From JACQID01 sp035290885 (GTDB lineage Archaea; Aenigmatarchaeota; Aenigmatarchaeia; GW2011-AR5): 13,260 bases of DNA. The DNA is taken from assembly GCA_035290885.1 (NCBI GenBank), contig DATDTL010000068.1, positions 1 through 13,260 of the forward strand. Reading direction: 5' to 3'. Both the position numbers and the translations under genes were made by a program. The notes beneath the pieces were generated by a model. The model saw only the letters and a program-made list of their open reading frames with translations. It did not search any database and had not been told where the DNA came from. Positions 5,308 to 11,706 of the stretch are shown in pieces (the stretch's first letter is position 1; each line of letters starts with the position of its first letter).

Positions 5308-5934
5308 CTATATTTCCTTTGTTATCTTGAAGTGCATTTTTGCGACGAGCGGCAGGAGCTCTTTGCCGTGCTTTGCCACAATTTCCCGTGCGGCCGGCTT
5401 GACGTGCGCCGAGCCTTTTGGAAGCACGATGCCGGTTTCGCGGCCAAGAATCCTGAGTGTCCGCAAAAACTCGTAGCGGGCCAGAACGGAAGCTGCAGCG
5501 ACAGCCATGTCAGCTTCGCCGTTTATTCTCTGTTCCACGTTTGCGGCCCTGCCGCGTTCCATCAGGGATTCTTCAAGAACTTTCTCATCCGCAAACTTGT
5601 CGGTGATGACGTTCGTGCAGTTCGTCTTCGCGATAAGGTTCTCTATTGATCGGGCATGGCCCCATGCCAGAAGCCTGTTCAACGAGCCGAACTTGGGATA
5701 TATCTTGTTGTATTTTTCAGGGGAAATCTTTACGGTTTCAAAAGGCAGCTTCTTTATTTCCGGGCCCATCTGCATCACAGCGTAGTCCGAAAGATTCTTG
5801 GAATCTTTCACACCCATCTTGCGAAGCAGCTTCTCGGAGGCGTCATTCACGAATACCGCGGCAACAACAAGGTAGCCGAAATAGTCGCCCTTGCCCGCCT
5901 CGTCCACGCCTATTCTTTCCAAGTTCCCACTCAA
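5308..5934 (-). CDS. rnhC: Ribonuclease HIII-type enzyme lacking the N-terminal domain
   Basis: Cleaves the RNA strand of RNA-DNA hybrids. The sequence follows the HIII branch rather than the HII type usual in archaea: GVDEAGKGDYFGYLVVAAV (residues 9-27; Asp11, Glu12), GVKDSKNLSD (41-50), FGSLNRLLAWGHARSIENL (82-100), ITDKFADE (110-117; Asp112) and GEADMAVAAASVLARYEFL (139-157; Glu140). These supply the four acidic catalytic positions. Bacterial HIII proteins are about 300 residues with an N-terminal TBP-like hybrid-binding domain; this one is 208 residues and starts directly at the catalytic core. The usual Pro after DYFG is Tyr. The start is TTG at 5934: a TAA lies immediately upstream in frame, and the first beta strand needs residues 5-10, leaving only TTG codons at residue 1 or 5. 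It is divergent from the gene at 5965 with 30 bases between. Confidence 0.85.
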   Translation of the reverse strand: MSGNLERIGVDEAGKGDYFGYLVVAAVFVNDASEKLLRKMGVKDSKNLSDYAVMQMGPEIKKLPFETVKISPEKYNKIYPKFGSLNRLLAWGHARSIENLIAKTNCTNVITDKFADEKVLEESLMERGRAANVEQRINGEADMAVAAASVLARYEFLRTLRILGRETGIVLPKGSAHVKPAAREIVAKHGKELLPLVAKMHFKITKEI

Positions 5935-5935
5935 T

Positions 5936-5952
5936 TATTTATACAAAGGGGG
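5936..5952 (+). promoter_or_regulatory. Divergent promoter and ribosome binding site for the 97-residue gene
   Basis: TATTTATAC at 5937-5945 is centred about 25 bases before the ATG at 5965, as expected of an archaeal TATA box. AAAGGGGG at 5945-5952 follows and may act as a ribosome binding site if transcription starts farther upstream. The 30-base gap must also serve the minus-strand RNase gene; CCATTTATCC (minus strand, 5951-5960) is a weak candidate for that. Confidence 0.4.
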
Positions 5953-5964
5953 ATAAATGGTAGT

Positions 5965-6258
5965 ATGTTTGAGTGGATACGTTTCTTCTTCAGCCGCAGA
6001 AAAGAGGTATACATGCTGCGAAAAGAATACGACAAAATCCGGGAGCACATGGATAAGGAGGAAGACTCACAGAAAAAAATCGCCATGATGCGGATGCTGG
6101 ACCAGTTGGAGCCCAACATAGCCACGCTGGAAGAGCAGAGGCTGAGCGGCGGCGACGCAAGGAGGCTCAAGCTCTATGTGCGCTCTTCGCTTCTGAGAAT
6201 AAAGGGAGAGCTCAAAAAAAAGAGCGGCATAAACGTCAGGCGGCCAAGTGACTTATGA
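5965..6258 (+). CDS. 97-residue charged helical protein, unknown function
   Basis: I do not recognise this family. From the ATG at 5965 the protein begins with a short aromatic-basic segment (MFEWIRFFFSRRK) and continues as almost uninterrupted charged helix (YDKIREHMDKEEDSQKK, MRMLDQLEPNIATLEEQRL), then a Lys/Arg-rich tail (GELKKKSGINVRRP). This suggests two or three helices in a bundle or short coiled coil. The frame is open upstream to 5656, but that part is antisense to the RNase gene, and the TATA-like box and G-rich tract place the start at 5965. Its TGA overlaps the ATG of the next gene (ATGA at 6255-6258), so both are translated from one message. The zinc-ribbon partner suggests a nucleic-acid or ribosome-associated role, but this is only inference. 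Confidence 0.65.
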   Translation: MFEWIRFFFSRRKEVYMLRKEYDKIREHMDKEEDSQKKIAMMRMLDQLEPNIATLEEQRLSGGDARRLKLYVRSSLLRIKGELKKKSGINVRRPSDL

Positions 6259-6371
6259 TGAATCTTTCTATATCCAAATGCGTGACATGCGGCAAGACCC
6301 GGCTTGTTGACAAGACGGTTCTTGGTTTCGTGTGCTTCGCGTGCAAGCAGAAGCATAACAAGAGTCATTGA
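6255..6371 (+). CDS. 38-residue zinc-ribbon protein
   Basis: This very small gene is easily missed. The peptide contains two Cys pairs, KCVTCGK (Cys9, Cys12) and VCFACKQK (Cys27, Cys30), spaced as in a zinc ribbon or treble-clef knuckle, and ends in a basic His/Lys tail. Its ATG overlaps the preceding stop (ATGA); a second ATG follows at once at 6258. Its last seven bases overlap the 3' end of rad50, which converges on it. Small zinc ribbons of this kind are common in archaea and usually bind nucleic acid or partner proteins. The specific role is unknown. The Cys spacing and four-base overlap make a chance ORF unlikely. Confidence 0.7.
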   Translation: MMNLSISKCVTCGKTRLVDKTVLGFVCFACKQKHNKSH

Positions 6372-8386
6372 GGCGCTTCTATACGGGAAACGTGGTTCTC
6401 CTTGTAAACCTTCACGGTGTTGTCCACGAACGTGTCTATCTTCTGCTCATGGGACACCATTATTATCTGGTCAAGATCCAGCTGGTTTATCACCTCGCGG
6501 ACGCGGTCCAGCTGCTCGGAACTGAAGCCTTCGGTTGGCTCGTCCAGCACGAGCAGCCCTTTGGTCTTGATCGTGTCTATCATCATGTTTATGACCTTGT
6601 TCAGGCTGAGCCTGTAGGCAAGGGCGATGGCAGTCCGCTCGCCGCCGGACAGGTCGTCGTACAGTGTTTCGTGCCCATTCTGGATTATGACAGGAGAGAA
6701 TGTCTCGTCTATTTTCACTGCCATGACTTCTTCAGGCATGAGCACAGAGAACCAGTAGCGGAATATGCCGCCGAACTCCTTCTGGAGGGCATTCATGACG
6801 CGCCTTTCTATGGATTCGGACATCTTCACGAGCACCGTGTCCAGCCACGAGGATATCTCCCGCATCCTCGCCGATTTTTCCCGCATGAGCTTCATGCTTT
6901 CGCATTCCGCCTTCAGGGATTCGATCTTCTCGAAAAGCATGGATGCCTGTTGCTCGGATTTTGAGAGTTCGGAGGAAACAGCAAGCCGCAGCGCGTGAAG
7001 CTCCTTTATTCTGGCACTGTGAAGCCTGTAATCCTCCTCGTAGTTCCGGCCGTTCTCTATGCGGGCACGGGAAAACGCGATGCTTCGGCCAAGCTCGGAT
7101 ATTTTTTCCTCAAGAGCGCCGGCTTCGGCAAGCCTTGACTGTGAAGCTGCGCGGCGCTCCTTCGCGGATTCTTCAACGGACGCTATTTTCTGGGCAAGCA
7201 TCTCCCTGCGCCGGGCCTTCTGTTTTTCTTCGGCCAGCTCTTTCTGCAATGAATCAAGAGGCCTGATATCCATGGCAATGGATTCCAGTTCCTTTTCGCG
7301 GCCGGTTATCTGGGTAATGAAATGCCCGGGTTCCGCTTTTCTCAGGCAGAACGGGCAGGCGCCGCTCTTGGTGACCCCGGAAAGCTTTCTTATCTCTTCT
7401 TCAATCACGGCTTTTCTGGAAAGCAGCAAAGTTTTCTTTTCAGCGAGTTCGCCTTCCTGCCTTTCTATTTCTTCGGCAGGCAGGCATTCCGGAAGCGCCT
7501 GTTTCAGTTTTTCGGCTTCGGCAAACGCGCTTTCGGCCTTCTGTGCAGAAGCTTCTGAATCCTTGAGGACCGCGATTTTCATCAGCGCAAGCCTGCCAGC
7601 CTCGGCTTCCATGGCCGCGGCCTTTTGCTTGAGGCCGGTTATCTCGTTGGCCCATGTTCGCATCTCTTCCAGCGCCTTCTCCTCTTTTTCCAGTTGCGCG
7701 GTAGCGGAGGCAAGCTCGCTCCTTTTCTTCCCTGCGCGTTCGGCCGCGCTTTTCATTTCTGCCGCGCTATTGGCAGCCTGAATCGTTTTCTCCTCAAACG
7801 TTCTGGAAGATTCTTCAAGCACGCGCGATTCGGCGTTCAGGTATCTTGTAAAGGTAGCGGAATTGTTCCTTATATTCCCGTACTTCTCTATGCCGAAAAT
7901 CTTCCTAAGCGTGGCCAGCCTCGCTTCCGGGTCGTCCATTATGTTCTTCATCTGTTCCTGCGGGGTGTAAACCGTGTACCGGAATATGGGGATGTTCCTG
8001 CCGGCAGTCTCTCTTGGATAGCCGAAAAGGTCTATGATTTTCGCCTTCAATTGCGTCGCGGTGTACTTGTATTCCTTCCCGTCCATGGAAATCGTGCAGT
8101 CCTCCTGCTTTATGGCCGCGCCTTTGCGCATGGCCCTTGTCACGGTTATCACCGAGCCGTCCAGTTCAAAGGACAATTCCACGCTTCCCGAGCCTTCGCC
8201 GTGCCTAAGGAGGCTCTGGGCGCTTGCGCCCTTCTGGACGCCGAAAAGGGCGTATTCCATGGCAAGAAGTATCGTGGACTTTCCGGATCCTATGTCTCCC
8301 GAGAGCAGGAGCGATCCGCCCGGAAATGTTATCATGCCGTCCTTGTAGGAGCGTATATTTCTGAGTTTTATGTGCAGAAGCTTCAC
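6365..8386 (-). CDS. rad50: DNA double-strand break repair ATPase Rad50
   Basis: Rad50 is the ABC-type ATPase partner of Mre11; together they tether and resect DNA double-strand breaks. The N-terminal ATPase half has Walker A GDIGSGKST (residues 30-38) and a Q-loop in YTPQEQM (Gln143). Two long heptad-rich arms (about 185-335 and 360-525) flank the zinc hook CPFC (Cys344, Cys347), through which two Rad50 molecules join. The C-terminal half has the signature LSGGERTAIALA (579-590), Walker B LLVLDE (611-616) and switch His646 in MVSHE. At 673 residues it is shorter than the roughly 880-residue Pyrococcus protein; the missing length is in the coiled coils. The start is GTG at 8386, overlapping the mre11 TGA (GTGA), so the two are co-translated. 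The 3' end overlaps the convergent zinc-ribbon gene by seven bases. Confidence 0.95.
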   Translation of the reverse strand: MKLLHIKLRNIRSYKDGMITFPGGSLLLSGDIGSGKSTILLAMEYALFGVQKGASAQSLLRHGEGSGSVELSFELDGSVITVTRAMRKGAAIKQEDCTISMDGKEYKYTATQLKAKIIDLFGYPRETAGRNIPIFRYTVYTPQEQMKNIMDDPEARLATLRKIFGIEKYGNIRNNSATFTRYLNAESRVLEESSRTFEEKTIQAANSAAEMKSAAERAGKKRSELASATAQLEKEEKALEEMRTWANEITGLKQKAAAMEAEAGRLALMKIAVLKDSEASAQKAESAFAEAEKLKQALPECLPAEEIERQEGELAEKKTLLLSRKAVIEEEIRKLSGVTKSGACPFCLRKAEPGHFITQITGREKELESIAMDIRPLDSLQKELAEEKQKARRREMLAQKIASVEESAKERRAASQSRLAEAGALEEKISELGRSIAFSRARIENGRNYEEDYRLHSARIKELHALRLAVSSELSKSEQQASMLFEKIESLKAECESMKLMREKSARMREISSWLDTVLVKMSESIERRVMNALQKEFGGIFRYWFSVLMPEEVMAVKIDETFSPVIIQNGHETLYDDLSGGERTAIALAYRLSLNKVINMMIDTIKTKGLLVLDEPTEGFSSEQLDRVREVINQLDLDQIIMVSHEQKIDTFVDNTVKVYKENHVSRIEAPQ

Positions 8387-9570
8387 AGTCCCAAAACCCT
8401 CAGCATGTTTTCCCGTATCCTTTCGTCATAAGAATGTGCGGTTTCGCCTTCCTGTTTTTCGTCGTTAAGCGCATACATTATGTTCCTCGCCATTTCTTTC
8501 TCGTCCGGGAACGTGTTGGAAACGCAGAATTCGCCCATGACATTTTGCTCTATCGTTTCTATTGAAAGAGACAAAGTATCTTCGGTTTCCTTGTAGTCTT
8601 TTGAGGATACGGCTGTAAAATCCTTCTTCACGGAAAACGCGCCCTTGGACAGCGCGGCATCCCTTATCATTGCAAAATTGACGTCAGAAGGGTTGCCGGA
8701 TTCAAGCGTGCCGGAGGCCTTTGCTATCAAAAGCCTGCCCCGCAGGTTCACGCCGTCAAGCGCGGCGATGATATCTTTCTCAAGCTCGGAGGGCCTCCTG
8801 CCGCCCGCCTTTGCGGAGACGGTTTGCACGTCAAACAGCTTTATCGGGATTCTCTTGCTTCCGTTCTCCGTGTCTACAATTTGGATGCCCGAATCGTATG
8901 CTTCCATCTCCGGCACTTCGGTGGGGAAAAGCACCCCGGGAAATATTATGCCGCCCTTCTGCGACGGGACGTGTATGTGCCCGGCCGCGTAGTAGGCAAA
9001 GTTCTTCGGCAGCATGGCCATGGGCACTGCTGCCATGTCTTTCATGTGTTTTGGCCTGAATTCTTCTATGGCGGAGTGGAAAAGGAATATCTTGTATCCG
9101 CCTTCTTTCTCAAGGATTTCGCGATTCAGGCGCCTGAAATAGTCGCGCTCCAGCGCGCCGGCCTTGCCCATGACGCCTGTTATTTTTGCGCCGGTTTTTT
9201 CGTCCACTGTAAAAGCCAGCGTTATGCCAGTTTCGGTTTCCTCGATCTTTGCCACGTTCACGAGAAGCCCGGCGTTTTCCAGCACGGTTATGAACGTCTT
9301 GTCACTGGGCGAGTAGTCGTGGGAGCCTGGCACGACGTAGACCTGCACACCGGCGTCCCGGCATTCCTTTAGTATCCGCGCCGAAGCCGCAAGAATGTCG
9401 TATGCCGGCATGGGAGTGTCAAAAAGGTCGCCGCTTATGACAATGAAATCAGCACCCTCGGAAACCGAAACCTTCACGGCCTTCTCAAACGCCCTGAGCG
9501 ACATGTCCCTGAGTTCAGGCGACGAGCTCCACGAGCCAAGATGCACGTCCGAGAAATGGGAGAACTTCAT
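8383..9570 (-). CDS. mre11: DNA double-strand break repair nuclease Mre11
   Basis: A Mn2+-dependent 3'-5' exonuclease and endonuclease of the calcineurin-like phosphoesterase fold, acting with Rad50. In 395-residue numbering the metal-site motifs are SDVHLG (Asp8, His10), SGDLFD (Asp48), PGSHDYS (His84, Asp85), LFHSAIEE (His165) and AAGHIHV (His198, His200). The third motif has Ser83 where most family members have Asn (GNHD); the rest of the active site is complete. The region after about residue 245 holds the capping and Rad50-binding parts and ends in a charged helix. I chose the ATG at 9570 because the metallophosphoesterase strand MKFSHFSDVH starts there. The frame is open 309 bases farther upstream, but that stretch is antisense-like arginine-rich sequence lying mostly in the neighbouring gene. 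A TATA-like box lies about 25 bases upstream. It overlaps rad50 by four bases. Confidence 0.93.
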   Translation of the reverse strand: MKFSHFSDVHLGSWSSSPELRDMSLRAFEKAVKVSVSEGADFIVISGDLFDTPMPAYDILAASARILKECRDAGVQVYVVPGSHDYSPSDKTFITVLENAGLLVNVAKIEETETGITLAFTVDEKTGAKITGVMGKAGALERDYFRRLNREILEKEGGYKIFLFHSAIEEFRPKHMKDMAAVPMAMLPKNFAYYAAGHIHVPSQKGGIIFPGVLFPTEVPEMEAYDSGIQIVDTENGSKRIPIKLFDVQTVSAKAGGRRPSELEKDIIAALDGVNLRGRLLIAKASGTLESGNPSDVNFAMIRDAALSKGAFSVKKDFTAVSSKDYKETEDTLSLSIETIEQNVMGEFCVSNTFPDEKEMARNIMYALNDEKQEGETAHSYDERIRENMLRVLGL

Positions 9571-9587
9571 GATTAAACATACTGCGA

Positions 9588-9600
9588 AAATATTAAAGAA
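9588..9600 (-). promoter_or_regulatory. TATA-like promoter of mre11-rad50
   Basis: TTCTTTAATATTT on the minus strand lies 18-30 bases before the mre11 ATG at 9570, in the 41-base gap after the preceding gene. The spacing fits a leaderless transcript, so mre11-rad50 may have its own promoter despite the same-strand genes upstream. Confidence 0.5.
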
Positions 9601-9611
9601 CTGGAGCCTCG

Positions 9612-10670
9612 CTACCAGCTGTACTTGTTGCAGTAGCTGAGGGCTTTCATCAGCGTCTTCATCTTGCCGGCGTTGAGAAGCGAATAAGCGATGAGCTTGG
9701 CTTTCAGGCCTGTGGACATATGCGTCAAGCTCTCGCCGTTGACCATGTCGCCGAGCTTGTTGAGCACGGCGTTGTCCATCTGCATGAAGTATTCTAGGGC
9801 GGTTTCGTATTCCTTGGCGAGCACGGGATGAGCCTTCAGGCGCGCGTCGTATTCGCTTATCTTTCCGTCCTTCACGCATTGGACAAGAACTTCAGCGGCG
9901 AATATGCAGCAGGCCATGCCGCCTTTTGTAAGGGGGTTCGTTATGCCTGCAGCGTCGCCCATTAGAAGGACGTTGCCTTCCTGCATCTTGGTGCCGAAGA
10001 ACGGTATATTATAGGCTTCTTTCTTGAGTATCACGCCCTTCAGCTTCTTGTCGGCTATGAAGGCATCAAGTTGCTTAAGGCTTCCGAGCAGGCCCACGTT
10101 CGCGGTATCGCCTTTCATGAATATCCAGCTGTATTCGTCGCTGTAGCGCTTGTCAAGAAAGAATTCCATGCCGTCGTAATCGTAATCAATCTTCATTCTG
10201 TACTGCACCCCGGGCTTTATTTTCATCGCGTTGCCCACGACCTTGCGCGATATCCACGACAGCGGCCCGGTGGCGTCTACAAGCACGTCGTATTTAAGTT
10301 CCTTGAGCTTCTTCTCGTCCACGTTCTCGCCAAGGAGAAGCGTCCCGCCCTTCTGCGTGAACTTCTTTGCCATCGCCCTGAACCATGAGGTCCTGTCCAT
10401 GGTATAGCACGGTTTTTGCACGTAAGCTTTCTGGCCGGAAGGGAATATGAACGTGGCATGGTCAAACGAACTGGGAGCATAACTGTCCCAAGGGCCGAAA
10501 GGCACGTGCGAAAGCGTTTCCTTGCTCAAGCCTTCGGCGCACAATGTGCTCACTATTTCATTTTGCTTCTCTATTATCGTTGGCTGAAACCCGACCTCAA
10601 GCAATTTCAATCCTGTGACAAGGCCGCCGGGCCCGGCGCCTATTATTGTTATGTCCATAATATCATTCAT
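9612..10670 (-). CDS. Geranylgeranyl reductase family flavoprotein
   Basis: FAD-dependent reductases of this family saturate the double bonds of geranylgeranyl chains; in archaea they mature the ether membrane lipids. The 352-residue protein has the N-terminal dinucleotide-binding fold (IIGAGPGG, residues 9-16, with Glu34 at the end of the second strand), CAEG (44-47) and a second FAD motif GDAAGITNPLTKGG (238-251). YSWIF (180-184) matches the Y-x-W-x-F part of the substrate-channel motif of archaeal geranylgeranyl reductases. The ATG at 10670 overlaps the end of the upstream phosphatase gene by eight bases; a second ATG at 10658 would also keep the whole fold. It ends 41 bases before mre11. 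Another flavin monooxygenase-like reductase is the main alternative, but the motif set supports lipid saturation. Confidence 0.85.
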   Translation of the reverse strand: MNDIMDITIIGAGPGGLVTGLKLLEVGFQPTIIEKQNEIVSTLCAEGLSKETLSHVPFGPWDSYAPSSFDHATFIFPSGQKAYVQKPCYTMDRTSWFRAMAKKFTQKGGTLLLGENVDEKKLKELKYDVLVDATGPLSWISRKVVGNAMKIKPGVQYRMKIDYDYDGMEFFLDKRYSDEYSWIFMKGDTANVGLLGSLKQLDAFIADKKLKGVILKKEAYNIPFFGTKMQEGNVLLMGDAAGITNPLTKGGMACCIFAAEVLVQCVKDGKISEYDARLKAHPVLAKEYETALEYFMQMDNAVLNKLGDMVNGESLTHMSTGLKAKLIAYSLLNAGKMKTLMKALSYCNKYSW

Positions 10671-11280
10671 TCATCGCGGTTATTATGCTTTCCGGATTGT
10701 GAATTATTGCATCAGCATTCTTAAGCCTTTCTGCGTTGTGGAAGCCGTAAGACACGGCTATGACTTTTGCGACGCCTGCGGCACGGGCCGCCACTATGTC
10801 TGTTTCAGTGTCGCCAACGTAACAGCATTCTTCCGGCGTGGCGCCCAGCAGCGAAAGGCACTTGAGTATCTGATAAGGATCTGGCTTTATTCTGGGTTCT
10901 GTTCCGTCCACAACAGTCCTTATGTATCCGGACAGTCCGTGCAAAGACAGGTGGCGCTCTATGAAAGGCATGAACCCGTTGGAAACTATCCCAAGCGCAT
11001 GACTTCCGTGCAATTGCGTTATTACGGTTTTCATGCCCGCGAAGACCTTCACTTCCCGGAAGCGTTTCACGCTTTCGGACTTCAGGAAAGGCATGAATTC
11101 GGCCATGCGATGCTCCAGCCCCGCTTTTCTGAGCGCCTCTTTGGCGTTTCCCGTAAGCATGGCTCCTTTTTCAAGGCGCACGCCGTGGCGCTCCATGAAC
11201 CGGCTGGTTATGTCAAAAATCATGTCTCCGGAGTCGGCTATCACGCCGTCGTAGTCGAATATAACTGCATTGATCTTCAT
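10663..11280 (-). CDS. HAD-family phosphatase (phosphoglycolate phosphatase-like)
   Basis: This 205-residue haloacid dehalogenase-fold hydrolase has all four catalytic motifs: DYDGV (residues 9-13; nucleophile Asp9 and acid/base Asp11), Ser100 in GIVSNG, Lys132 in RIKPDP and GDTETD (156-161; Asp157, Asp161). A helical cap lies between motifs I and II (about residues 15-80), as in phosphoglycolate and pyrophosphate phosphatases. The substrate cannot be told from sequence; removal of phosphate from a small metabolite is most likely. The ATG at 11280 fits the first strand (MKINAVIFDYDG); a TTG at 11295 adds five residues and is less likely. A TATA-like box lies 21-30 bases upstream. It shares a message with the geranylgeranyl reductase gene, overlapping by eight bases, which leaves open a role in isoprenoid or lipid phosphate metabolism. 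Confidence 0.88.
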   Translation of the reverse strand: MKINAVIFDYDGVIADSGDMIFDITSRFMERHGVRLEKGAMLTGNAKEALRKAGLEHRMAEFMPFLKSESVKRFREVKVFAGMKTVITQLHGSHALGIVSNGFMPFIERHLSLHGLSGYIRTVVDGTEPRIKPDPYQILKCLSLLGATPEECCYVGDTETDIVAARAAGVAKVIAVSYGFHNAERLKNADAIIHNPESIITAMNE

Positions 11281-11300
11281 GATATAGTTCCCCAAGAAAA

Positions 11301-11325
11301 TAATTTATAGACAAGCATGTGCTTG
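11301..11325 (-). promoter_or_regulatory. TATA-like promoter with upstream palindrome, HAD-reductase operon
   Basis: CTATAAATTA on the minus strand (11301-11310) sits 21-30 bases before the ATG at 11280. Just upstream is a 6-pair palindrome, CAAGCA at 11312-11317 and TGCTTG at 11320-11325, separated by two bases. Its place next to the TATA box and TFB site is typical of archaeal operators. Confidence 0.45.
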
Positions 11326-11377
11326 GCTTAGGACGGGAAGGAAAGCCAAAGAGACGCTGCTGTCCAAAAACTACCAA

Positions 11378-11413
11378 GCTTTTCAGCATTTCCTTCTGTT
11401 TTAGCAACGCCCG
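11378..11413. repeat. 36-base dispersed element, copy 2
   Basis: Matches 295-330 at 31 of 36 positions in the same orientation, sharing the core CATTTCCTTCTGTTTT. It lies between the divergent HAD and zinc-ribbon genes. Flanks beyond the element do not align. Confidence 0.6.
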
Positions 11414-11454
11414 GACGCTTATCATTATTGGCAATGAAACTTTTACTTGTAATT

Positions 11455-11465
11455 TACTATAAATA
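11455..11465 (+). promoter_or_regulatory. TATA-like promoter of the 45-residue zinc-ribbon gene
   Basis: TACTATAAATA would start a transcript near 11483-11488, giving about a 30-base leader that carries GGGAGTGAT (11505-11513), a good ribosome binding site just before the ATG at 11517. Confidence 0.5.
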
Positions 11466-11516
11466 CCGGGAACGACATATAATGGATACAGTTCTTTCTC
11501 GAACGGGAGTGATAAG

Positions 11517-11654
11517 ATGCAGAAGACCAAGAAGTCCAAGTATAAGAAAGTGCATCTGGAAGCCTGGAAATGCGGCGGCTGCAATTTTGAATGCGCATAC
11601 AGAACCCTTAAGTGCCCGCTATGCAGTTGCCTTGGCATGATAAAGATAATTTAA
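11517..11654 (+). CDS. 45-residue zinc-ribbon protein
   Basis: The peptide starts with a basic stretch (MQKTKKSKYKKVH) followed by a compact cysteine-rich part: WKCGGCNFEC (Cys19, Cys22, Cys26) and KCPLCSC (Cys34, Cys37, Cys39). The pairs Cys19/22 and Cys34/37 fit a four-Cys zinc ribbon; Cys26 and Cys39 are extra. The basic tail suggests nucleic-acid or ribosome binding, but no specific family is recognised. The ATG has a strong ribosome binding site (GGGAGTGAT) about 4-8 bases upstream. An overlapping frame starting at an ATG in 11428-11640 is open too, but lacks the Cys pattern and has a proline/arginine-rich composition, so I treat it as a shadow. A hairpin with a T run follows the stop. 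Confidence 0.7.
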   Translation: MQKTKKSKYKKVHLEAWKCGGCNFECAYRTLKCPLCSCLGMIKII

Positions 11655-11661
11655 TTTTTAA

Positions 11662-11685
11662 GCGGCGGATGCCGCACTCCTTTTT
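11662..11685 (+). terminator. Terminator-like hairpin with T run
   Basis: GCGGC (11662-11666) pairs with GCCGC (11671-11675), followed closely by a run of five T. It lies 8 bases after the zinc-ribbon stop codon. The T run overlaps the TATA-like TTTTTAATTA (11681-11690) of the next gene, so termination and the next promoter share sequence. Confidence 0.5.
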
Positions 11686-11690
11686 AATTA
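11681..11690 (+). promoter_or_regulatory. TATA-like promoter of the pilin-LamG gene
   Basis: TTTTTAATTA is centred about 22 bases before the ATG at 11707 (25 before the second ATG at 11710), which fits a leaderless transcript. No ribosome binding site is seen. Confidence 0.4.
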
Positions 11691-11706
11691 AGCCAATCAT
11701 ATTATT

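Noticed and set aside
5656..5964. Upstream extension of the 97-residue plus-strand gene
   Set aside because: This part is antisense to the RNase HIII gene; TATA-like box and G-rich tract place the start at 5965.
6368..8431. Several long plus-strand open frames across rad50 (for example 7059-7781 and 7625-8431)
   Set aside because: They are antisense shadows of rad50, low-complexity Ser/Phe-rich translations of its coiled-coil codons.
9571..9879. N-terminal extension of mre11
   Set aside because: The extension is arginine- and glutamine-rich, overlaps the geranylgeranyl reductase gene, and the Mre11 fold begins at the ATG at 9570.
11213..11638. 141-codon minus-strand ORF
   Set aside because: It crosses the HAD promoter, the 36-base element and the zinc-ribbon gene in antisense, with no domain. 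The divergent gene pair explains the region better.
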